The notes under the pieces are model-generated. The model was not told the origin of the DNA, did no database searches, and worked only from the letters and a program-made list of their open reading frames with translations. From NCBI GenBank assembly GCA_001437625.1, contig LIAL01000003.1:1-37827 (forward strand): 37,827 nucleotides of DNA, written 5' to 3'. Every line of letters starts with the position of its first letter. The stretch's first letter is position 1. Shown piece after piece: positions 1-7,082 of this stretch. The stretch comes from Nitrosopumilus sp. BACL13 MAG-121220-bin23 (lineage in GTDB: Archaea; Thermoproteota; Nitrososphaeria; Nitrososphaerales; Nitrosopumilaceae). Both the position numbers and the translations under genes were made by a program.

Positions 1-1020
1 AGAATAGAGGTGGGATTCACCATTTTCATTTGCGATGGATCTTTTTACCTTACCTTCATCATCTAAAACCAAAATATCATATTGGACTTGATTTAGAAAT
101 TCAGTTTCATCACTAAATTTTAAGAAGTTAACAAGCCATTGCATGTCACAACCTACAACAGGGTCTTCAGGTCCATAGAAAACATGAACTTGATATTTGA
201 AGTCATCACTGGATCTTTTATGAATTACATTCCTTTCGATGTCAGTGTTACATCCAGCAGCAGCTAATTCATCTACAGTAGATTTAATTCCAACAAATGG
301 AGAGTCTGATCTATTTTCATACTTTAATAATTTAAAATCATACTCTGGCGGAGGAATGCCTTCAGCCACATGAGTGTAGGTTTTAGCCTTTATTGGAAAC
401 GGGAAATCATCTGCAATCCAAACTTTACTTACAGCCCCACCTGTTTTCCAAGACATTACTACAGTTTCCCATGTTCCTGCAGGGACTGTAATAGTTTCAA
501 TTTCTAATGGAATAACTTGTTGGCCACCAATGTTTCCAATTTTACCCCAAGATACTTCGCTGAATGCTTTAGGACCTTTTCCTCCAGAACTTCCATCAGA
601 TGTTGCAAAAGCAGATAGCCAAGCAATAGATGACTTGAAAGCACCACGGTAAACACCTAATTCGGGAGTACCGCCAGTAGGTTCTGGAGCAATTTTACCT
701 AACTCCATTTCACCTACAATTATCTTATTGCCGTCATAAACAACAACTTCGGATAACCACTTGGTTTCACTGCCAACTATTTTATCACCTTTAATCCAAA
801 AATCCATCTGAAAATTTGTACATTCTTTGTAATCAACAAAACATGTTGAATAAGAAAAGAAATCACCTTTTTCTAGTCCCTCACCAGCATACCACGTAGT
901 TCCTTGTGGGAGCGTATCAGAACTTACACCGCCAGCTTCAATCTGAGCATATGCAGATGAAGTGACAGTTATGCCTAAAAATAATACAAGAATAATGGGA
1001 ATTGATAAAATTGCTTTCAA
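1..1020 (-). CDS. putative exported protein, partial (runs off the left edge)
   Basis: Continuous open frame on the minus strand from a TTG at 1020 (LKAILSIPIILVLFLGITVTSSAYAQIEAGGVSSDTLPQG...). Sec-type signal peptide with an AYA-Q like cleavage site. No stop reached by position 1. Confidence 0.75.
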   Translation of the reverse strand, partial: MKAILSIPIILVLFLGITVTSSAYAQIEAGGVSSDTLPQGTTWYAGEGLEKGDFFSYSTCFVDYKECTNFQMDFWIKGDKIVGSETKWLSEVVVYDGNKIIVGEMELGKIAPEPTGGTPELGVYRGAFKSSIAWLSAFATSDGSSGGKGPKAFSEVSWGKIGNIGGQQVIPLEIETITVPAGTWETVVMSWKTGGAVSKVWIADDFPFPIKAKTYTHVAEGIPPPEYDFKLLKYENRSDSPFVGIKSTVDELAAAGCNTDIERNVIHKRSSDDFKYQVHVFYGPEDPVVGCDMQWLVNFLKFSDETEFLNQVQYDILVLDDEGKVKRSIANENGESHLYS

Positions 1021-1144
1021 ATCTAAAAAAAATTGGCAAAAGCGATAGTTAAATGTTATTCAAATAATGAAATAATGTTAAAAAAATACATCAAAACTTA
1101 ACCCAAATACGCAAATATAGAGGAATATTTTAAAAAAAAGTATA

Positions 1145-1312
1145 ATGTGTGAATGTTCAAAAGTCCACTTGTTTGAAGTAGAATTCAAATTAGATGGAAT
1201 GACAGTTGTACCTACTCATAAAAATTGTGGATTTCCATTAGATGAAAAACAAGCAGACAAGTTCCAAAAAGAATTAGTAAAATCTTGGGGCTTTGATCAA
1301 GAAGAAAATTAG
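1145..1312 (+). CDS. small hypothetical protein, 55 aa
   Basis: ATG..TAG ORF: MCECSKVHLFEVEFKLDGMTVVPTHKNCGFPLDEKQADKFQKELVKSWGFDQEEN. Absent from the ORF track (below size cutoff); divergent from the exported protein. Confidence 0.6.
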   Translation: MCECSKVHLFEVEFKLDGMTVVPTHKNCGFPLDEKQADKFQKELVKSWGFDQEEN

Positions 1313-1349
1313 AATAAAAAAATAAAAAATTAGATTGTAATAAGCTCTT

Positions 1350-1496
1350 TTAATTCATTTGTGAAACGGCTTCTTTACAAACTTCAGTTGCACATTTGCA
1401 ATCTGCGCTGCATATACAAGCTCCTTGCATTGCACAGTCGCATGAGTATTCTGGGTCGCCGCTATCAGCTTCGCAACCACATGCTTGATCTACCAT
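1350..1496 (-). CDS. Cys-rich 48-aa peptide, metallothionein-like
   Basis: ATG..TAA ORF: MVDQACGCEADSGDPEYSCDCAMQGACICSADCKCATEVCKEAVSQMN. 9 Cys, several as CxC. Absent from the ORF track. Confidence 0.65.
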   Translation of the reverse strand: MVDQACGCEADSGDPEYSCDCAMQGACICSADCKCATEVCKEAVSQMN

Positions 1497-1546
1497 GATA
1501 ACCCAATGATATTACTTGTTTTAAAAGGTTAGTACACAATGTAGAA

Positions 1547-2431
1547 TCAAGTCTTTGAAATTATCTCAAGTATATCATTACATGAAGTTTGAATTGTTTC
1601 TACATATTGTTGAAGAAGGTTTGAATCAGCCTCAATATCAAAAGCAATTTTTAGAATGTGTATTAGATCCTGTTCCCTGTTCAAAGTATCTTTAATTTTA
1701 ATAAAGTTCTCTTTATTCAGACATACCAAATAAAAATAACAATCAGAAAGCATTGAGTTTTTTAGAAAATAATCATATTTTTGTTGAATCAGTTGGGAAT
1801 GATTATTTTTCTCAACTAAATCAGAAAACCCAATAGTAGATTTCAACATACGATCAAGTAATGTAGGAGTAGCTCTCTCAATTCCAATAGTTCCCAAAAT
1901 ACCAGAAATATGATTATTGATAGAACTTTTTTTAAATTTTCGAAGAGAGTTAAGTGCGTGTGAAGGACTAGATGGACTGTGGTTGAAAGAGGATAAAGAA
2001 TCAGCCAAATAATATGAAGCACATTTTTGCCAACATGCTGCAAATATATCATCAGTTTGGATTGCATCTTTAGTTTTTTGACAACAAAAAAGAGATTCAA
2101 TTAAAGAATTTTTTGCAGAATCAGAAAATAAGGAATCACGTTTTCCAGAAATCGTAGAAAGTAATATTTTTAAATTCCAGGAATCATCTTGAAGAACATC
2201 TAATTTATCATATTGTAGAAGTTTTTTTGTATTAGTTTCAGATAAGGAACAATGATGAACTGTAATTAAACTGTCATCAAATGCAATAATTTGTTTATCT
2301 GAAGAATTTTCATCAAACACCATAAGATCATAATCACAAGAATCAAAGAAACACCCTGCAGTTCTACAACCACCCAATCCAATAGGAAAGTCAGTTAATC
2401 CTTGTGCTTCAATAAATTTTTTTAAATCCAC
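1547..2431 (-). CDS. hypothetical protein with nucleotidyltransferase-fold motif
   Basis: 294-aa ORF. N-terminal GLGGCRTAGCFFDSCDYDLMVFD matches the hG[GS]x9-13Dh[DE]h NTase signature (GG, 11 residues, DYD). Confidence 0.6.
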   Translation of the reverse strand: MDLKKFIEAQGLTDFPIGLGGCRTAGCFFDSCDYDLMVFDENSSDKQIIAFDDSLITVHHCSLSETNTKKLLQYDKLDVLQDDSWNLKILLSTISGKRDSLFSDSAKNSLIESLFCCQKTKDAIQTDDIFAACWQKCASYYLADSLSSFNHSPSSPSHALNSLRKFKKSSINNHISGILGTIGIERATPTLLDRMLKSTIGFSDLVEKNNHSQLIQQKYDYFLKNSMLSDCYFYLVCLNKENFIKIKDTLNREQDLIHILKIAFDIEADSNLLQQYVETIQTSCNDILEIISKT

Positions 2432-2541
2432 ATTATCAGATGAACTAGTTTTTCTATAAAGGAATTAAGTCATAAATTTTTACAACTTCATTCAAACTCA
2501 AAACATTTCCTTTAAATTAAGATTGGATTATTTTTTATCAA

Positions 2542-2616
2542 GCTCCTATAGTGTAGTCCGGTTAAGCATTTTGGCTTCTCAAGCCAAAGACTCGGGTTCG
2601 AATCCCGATGGGAGCA
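2542..2616 (+). tRNA. tRNA-Glu(CUC)
   Basis: GCTCCTA...TGGGAGC acceptor stem; anticodon stem TTGGC/GCCAA with loop TTCTCAA (anticodon CTC); T-arm CGGGTTCGAATCCCG; A discriminator. Confidence 0.95.
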
Positions 2617-2672
2617 CTTTTAGATAATTTGTTAGTTATTGGCTTAAATATGAAAATCATAGATTACACAGT

Positions 2673-3329
2673 ATGGGTCTAAAGAATATCAATCTCAAAG
2701 AAGAGTATCGTTCAGACGTAGATGACATTATTGCAGAATTCTTTTTTCCTTGCTTGAGTAATTGCATTGAATATGATAGATGTGTAAATTATCTATCAAT
2801 TCAAGCACTGGCAACAATATCAATGGCTTTTGATAATTTTCATTCAGGTAAAGCAAAATTAAGAATGATCACAGGGCATAGATTCAAAATAGAAGATCTC
2901 AATTTATTAACAAAGTTATTTTCTGAAAAATTTACAAAATCATTTGAAGGAAAATTCATAAAAAATACTAAAATACAGAAATTGCAAAACATAGTGAATA
3001 ATGGACAAATTGAATTAAAAATTGCAATTCCAAATTCAGAACAAGTAACAGATGCATTCTCAGAAAGAATTGGGATTTTTAAAGATGATGAAGATGAACA
3101 AGTAGCATTTACAGGAACTTCAAAAGAATCATTTTCAAGTCAAACAAGAGATTTTGAATCAGTGGATGTTTTTACATCATGGAATGATAAAACAAGAGTT
3201 GAAAGAAAAATGAAAGACTTTGAGAATTTGTGGCAAAATAAAACAAAATATGTAGATATTTATGATTTTATGTATGCAGAAGAAAATAATCTTTTAAAAT
3301 ATTCATCAAAATGGGTAACACATGTTTAG
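2673..3329 (+). CDS. stand-alone PLD-like (phospholipase D superfamily) domain protein
   Basis: 218 aa. ERIGIFKDDEDEQVAFTGTSKESFSSQTRDFESVDVFTSWND...FENLWQNKTKYVDIYDF resembles the N-terminal PLD module of DEAD/SNF2-type helicases. No helicase domain follows. Confidence 0.6.
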   Translation: MGLKNINLKEEYRSDVDDIIAEFFFPCLSNCIEYDRCVNYLSIQALATISMAFDNFHSGKAKLRMITGHRFKIEDLNLLTKLFSEKFTKSFEGKFIKNTKIQKLQNIVNNGQIELKIAIPNSEQVTDAFSERIGIFKDDEDEQVAFTGTSKESFSSQTRDFESVDVFTSWNDKTRVERKMKDFENLWQNKTKYVDIYDFMYAEENNLLKYSSKWVTHV

Positions 3330-3889
3330 AATTCAAAAGAATCTTCCAATCTTGCTTTATTTTCAGAGAAGTTGATTTTATTAATTTTGTAATAAATTAC
3401 TTCTCCACGTCTTTCAATTACTGCAATAATTGGTTCTTTTCCCATTTGGGTTATTTCATCAATTTTTTTTTGTAATACATTCATCTTCTCTTGTTGGCCT
3501 TCATTGAGACCAAAAACCAGAAATTTTGCTCCTTTCTCACCAAAATGACCTCTCTCATAAACTCTAAAATCAGAACCAAATCCAAAACCATCTTTGACAA
3601 CATATCCCCTAGTTTTCAAATCACGAAATATCAAAAACTTTGTAAGAATTTCAGAATTTGTATTTTGGCAAATATTCATGTAAGTATCAAAATTAATTTG
3701 ATTTTTGTTTTTCTTTAAAATTAATTTATGAGTATACAGTAAATACAGGGTTTCAAATTGTTTGAGAAATAATTTCTCGTTTTGAATCTCACCATATCCT
3801 TTTTGTTCAAGATCACGGATCATATTTTTATTAGAAATACATACCTGATCTAAAATTAGATCACCGCTAACTTCAAGAGTTTCATCCAT
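3326..3889 (-). CDS. endA: tRNA-splicing endonuclease (EndA family)
   Basis: FRDLKTRGYVVKDGFGFGSDFRVYERG...AKFLVFGL...EPIIAVIERRGEVIYYKI is the EndA C-terminal domain. Likely start is the internal ATG at 3889 (MDETLEVSGD...); the ORF-track start is 3946. Confidence 0.85.
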   Translation of the reverse strand: MDETLEVSGDLILDQVCISNKNMIRDLEQKGYGEIQNEKLFLKQFETLYLLYTHKLILKKNKNQINFDTYMNICQNTNSEILTKFLIFRDLKTRGYVVKDGFGFGSDFRVYERGHFGEKGAKFLVFGLNEGQQEKMNVLQKKIDEITQMGKEPIIAVIERRGEVIYYKINKINFSENKARLEDSFEF

Positions 3890-3986
3890 AATGAAGACAA
3901 AAATGGAAGATTTCCATATAAGCATTAGAAATAGGACTAAATCCATGCTAACCGTTAAAATATGGGGATTGAAGGTTTAGGTTATC

Positions 3987-4496
3987 ATGCATGGTGCAAA
4001 TTATAGAGATGGACGCGGTCAAGTATTTACAAGAAAAGAGTACATCAAAGGTAAACCACAAATTAAAATTGCAAAATTTCAAGGTGGTAAAAGAAATACT
4101 TACGAATACTGTGTTCAATTATTACTAAGAGAAAAACTTCAGATTAGACACATGGCGATTGAATCAACTAGATTAGCAGCAAATAAAACACTAGAAAAAA
4201 CAACTGGTGAATCAGGTTACTACTCAAGACTTAGAATTTATCCACATAATCTCTTAAGAGAAAATAAACAAATTGCAACTGCAGGTGCAGATAGAGTTTC
4301 AGAAGGAATGAGAAGATCATGGGGTAAAGCAACTAGTCTAGGTGCAAGAGTCAAACAAGGACAATGTATAATGGAATTATACGTTAACGGAGAAGCACAT
4401 CTAACAGCAGCAAAAAAAGCACTTCACGGATCATGTGTAAAATTACCAGGAACACCATTAATCAAAGTTATTGAATGGAACAAAGCATCACCATAG
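3987..4496 (+). CDS. rpl10e: 50S ribosomal protein L10e (L16 family)
   Basis: MHGANYRDGRGQVFTRKEYIKGKPQIKIAKFQGGKRNTYEYCVQLL...GADRVSEGMRRSWGKA... Confidence 0.93.
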   Translation: MHGANYRDGRGQVFTRKEYIKGKPQIKIAKFQGGKRNTYEYCVQLLLREKLQIRHMAIESTRLAANKTLEKTTGESGYYSRLRIYPHNLLRENKQIATAGADRVSEGMRRSWGKATSLGARVKQGQCIMELYVNGEAHLTAAKKALHGSCVKLPGTPLIKVIEWNKASP

Positions 4497-4751
4497 ATGT
4501 TCTAAATCAGGTTTCTTATTTTCAACAAATTTTAAAAAATCTTCAAACTCTTTTTTTGTAGGATCTCGTTTTAGAATTCTTTTAGTTTGATAGAAAAAGG
4601 TATTATATAATCTACCAACGACAATCCCCAGTGCAAAAGATTTGGAACTGTCAATGGTTGAAAGTAATTTAATTAATTCCTTAATATCATCCTGGTTTGA
4701 AATACTATCTTGAATTTTTTGCTCAATTTTCTGTAGAAGAAGATCATCCAT
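4488..4751 (-). CDS. hypothetical protein, 87 aa
   Basis: Clean ORF convergent with rpl10e (9-bp overlap); no family recognised. Confidence 0.6.
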   Translation of the reverse strand: MDDLLLQKIEQKIQDSISNQDDIKELIKLLSTIDSSKSFALGIVVGRLYNTFFYQTKRILKRDPTKKEFEDFLKFVENKKPDLEHLW

Positions 4752-4770
4752 GAATAGTCATTTCAATTAA

Positions 4771-4800
4771 AGCTTAAAAACGCTTAAAAACGCTTAAATC
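4771..4800 (+). repeat. three tandem 10-bp units AGCTTAAAAA / CGCTTAAAAA / CGCTTAAATC upstream of tRNA-Gly
   Basis: Direct reading; CTTAAA core repeated at exact 10-bp spacing, ending 25 bp before the tRNA 5' end. Confidence 0.8.
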
Positions 4801-4825
4801 TGCAAATCCAACCCTTCGTATTGTT

Positions 4826-4902
4826 GCAGTTATAGTACAGTCTGGTTAGTACTCGTGCTTGCCAAGTACGTGACCCGGGTTCAAATCCCGGTAACTGCAC
4901 CA
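4826..4902 (+). tRNA. tRNA-Gly(GCC) with encoded CCA
   Basis: GCAGTTA...TAACTGC acceptor stem, then ACCA; anticodon stem CGTGC/GTACG with loop TTGCCAA (anticodon GCC); T-arm CCGGGTTCAAATCCCGG. Confidence 0.95.
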
Positions 4903-5333
4903 TCTAAATCATTTTTAGGCATTAAACCAATTTTAATAATTTCAAGTGCATCGTGTGCTTTTTCAGGACGTGGTAATTGAATTGCTATTACATTATCTTG
5001 TCCATACGGCGATTCAGGAGAATTAAGTACAAGCATAGATGTACTGGCTAAAACTTCAAAGAATTTTAGATCAGTTTTTGCATTGATGAGAAATTTTTCA
5101 GAAATATTACCTACTGAAAAAGTCAAAACAATTTCAACAAAAACATTTCCCAATCCATCTTGAAGGATGTTAAGGTCGGTGTTAACAGAAAATGGTTGCC
5201 CTTCAATTTTAGCTCGAATTAATCCATATTTTTTTTCTTCAATTATTATACAAGGTGTTTCTTTACCTTCAAAATCAAAAGTTGTAATTCCATCATGAAT
5301 ACTATCTAACATTTTTTGTAATTCATCAGACAT
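4881..5333 (-). CDS. hypothetical protein, 150 aa, antiporter-linked
   Basis: MSDELQKMLDSIHDGITTFDFEGKETPCIIIEEKKYGLIRAKIEG...; overlaps the upstream antiporter gene by 8 bp. Stop codon lies inside antisense tRNA-Gly. Confidence 0.75.
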   Translation of the reverse strand: MSDELQKMLDSIHDGITTFDFEGKETPCIIIEEKKYGLIRAKIEGQPFSVNTDLNILQDGLGNVFVEIVLTFSVGNISEKFLINAKTDLKFFEVLASTSMLVLNSPESPYGQDNVIAIQLPRPEKAHDALEIIKIGLMPKNDLDGAVTGI

Positions 5334-6669
5334 CTTCTTTTTCCTCTAATGCAGGTACAATTTTGTCGCTGGCTTTCACTAAAAATGGAGAAATAAATGC
5401 AGTGATAATTGAGATAATACCCACTAGTGGGAATAAGAAGGCACTAACTGCACCAATATCAACTCCAAGTTTAATAATTACAATGGAAAATTCACCGCGA
5501 GGAGCAGCTAATGTGAATGCAGAACGAAGTGCCTTTCCACGTTTTTGTCTGAAAATAAAATTGCCAAGCATGTTACCACCAAATTTCATGCCAATTGTAA
5601 CTGCAATCAAAGCAATTGCTATGAAAATATAATTTTCAAGGTGTGAAACATCCATCAATGCACCAACAGAGATGAAAAATATTGCCACAAACATATCTTT
5701 GATAGGACTTGAAAGTAATTTTGCAACTTCAGCAGATTTTGACTCTGCAACTAGTACACCAGCCAAAAATGCACCAATGGCTACAGATAATCCCACAATA
5801 TTTGCAAGTAGAGCGTAACCGAAACAGAGTCCAAGAACACTCATTAGTAAAATTTCACGATTTTCTGCAGCTGCAACTCTATCAATTAGAGGAGGGATAA
5901 CACGCGTTCCAACGGTAAACGTTCCTATGATAAGACCAGCTGCAACTAACACAATAACAACAATAGATTCCACAGATACAGATCCTACTAGAGCAACAGA
6001 TTGTAATGTAGAAATTAAAATTACAGCAATAATATCCTCTACAATCAAAATACCTAAAACAAGAGTAGAAGATTCTTTTTTAATTTTTCCCATCTCTTCT
6101 AAAAGTTTGACAATAATAGCAGTACTGGAAATAGATAAAGCTGCAGAAATAAACAATGCATCCATAAAGTTTAGACCTAGTGTAGTTGAAGCATAAAACA
6201 AAACACCCAGTGTAGAAAACAATCCAATAGAACCTACACCAACAGATACACGTCCAACTGATTTGATTTTAGCATATGGAAATTCAATACCAATTACAAA
6301 TAGCAGTAAGATAACACCAATTTCAGCAAAAAGATTCAGTGCAGAAATATCAGATAAAATACCAACAGCATTCAAAGAATTAGAAGAGGATCCACCTTCA
6401 GGTAAAATCCAAGTCCAAAGAGGAGATAACGGACCAATAATCATACCAGCAAAAAGATATCCGATAATCAAAGGTTGTTTAATTTTAAAAAATGCAAGAG
6501 TGATAATGGCACCAATAATCATGATAAAAGCTAAATCAGTTACAAAACTCGTGTGAGTAAGTTCAGGAGTTATTTGTTCAATCAAAGTATTGACAGTATT
6601 ATCCAGAGATTTTTGGATTACAGTAGAATCTAGCTGAAATGAAAGATTTTGCATACAATTTATTAACAA
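5326..6669 (-). CDS. cation:proton antiporter, CPA2/Kef type
   Basis: 447 aa, many TM helices; IKQPLIIGYLFAGMIIGP, LLLFVIGIEF, SISSTAIIVKLLEE, GLSVAIGAFLAGVLVAES, AAPRGEFSIVI. Confidence 0.9.
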   Translation of the reverse strand: MLINCMQNLSFQLDSTVIQKSLDNTVNTLIEQITPELTHTSFVTDLAFIMIIGAIITLAFFKIKQPLIIGYLFAGMIIGPLSPLWTWILPEGGSSSNSLNAVGILSDISALNLFAEIGVILLLFVIGIEFPYAKIKSVGRVSVGVGSIGLFSTLGVLFYASTTLGLNFMDALFISAALSISSTAIIVKLLEEMGKIKKESSTLVLGILIVEDIIAVILISTLQSVALVGSVSVESIVVIVLVAAGLIIGTFTVGTRVIPPLIDRVAAAENREILLMSVLGLCFGYALLANIVGLSVAIGAFLAGVLVAESKSAEVAKLLSSPIKDMFVAIFFISVGALMDVSHLENYIFIAIALIAVTIGMKFGGNMLGNFIFRQKRGKALRSAFTLAAPRGEFSIVIIKLGVDIGAVSAFLFPLVGIISIITAFISPFLVKASDKIVPALEEKEDV

Positions 6670-6806
6670 TTTTCATTAAAAATGATTACGCAATTCAAAT
6701 TTAAAAATAAAATTAGTAAAATATTCAAAAAAGAGATGATCAAAGGATTATCAATTTGAAACTTCTTTATGCCTAATAATTTCAGTATAATTGCAGAGTG
6801 ATGAGT

Positions 6807-6839
6807 AGGTCAGCTGATTCAAATGAAGAGATATGACCT
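6807..6839. repeat. inverted repeat AGGTCA-N21-TGACCT
   Basis: AGGTCA at 6807-6812 and its reverse complement TGACCT at 6834-6839, in the intergenic region before the zinc-finger ORF. Confidence 0.5.
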
Positions 6840-6890
6840 GGGGTAACTGACTGCATTTACGGTAACAGTAGAATAACCCGTTTATTAATA

Positions 6891-6904
6891 GTACGGTACC
6901 GTAC
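6891..6904. promoter_or_regulatory. perfect 14-bp palindrome GTACGGTACCGTAC, candidate operator
   Basis: Self-complementary over all 14 bases; ends 8 bp before the ATG at 6913. Confidence 0.5.
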
Positions 6905-6912
6905 AGTACTAT

Positions 6913-7020
6913 ATGATTCAATGCGAATATTGTCCAAGAGGATTCATAGAAACAACAACAGGTCTGGCTGAGAAGACATTTCATGAACTACTTCATGAAC
7001 CAGAAGTTGTAAACAAGTGA
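6913..7020 (+). CDS. 35-aa C2H2-type zinc-finger-like peptide
   Basis: ATG..TGA: MIQCEYCPRGFIETTTGLAEKTFHELLHEPEVVNK (CxxC...HxxxH). Below ORF-track cutoff; the tracked antisense ORF 6751..6984 looks spurious. Confidence 0.65.
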   Translation: MIQCEYCPRGFIETTTGLAEKTFHELLHEPEVVNK

Positions 7021-7082
7021 CTCTTTACATTTTTTATTTTACACCTAACTTTTTTTATTATTAGTTTCTTAATTCAAGTAAG

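Noticed and set aside
2542-3329. tRNA-Glu as attachment site of an integrated element
   Set aside because: No integrase, no convincing direct repeat of the tRNA 3' end nearby and no phage/plasmid genes; ribosomal and tRNA-processing genes resume immediately downstream.
5363-6556. Plus-strand ORFs 5363, 5709, 5927 and 6263
   Set aside because: All lie antisense inside the clear Kef-type antiporter gene; composition typical of shadow ORFs.
6751-6984. 77-aa minus ORF in the track
   Set aside because: Low-complexity composition, covers the leader with palindromes and is antisense to the better-supported 35-aa zinc-finger ORF.
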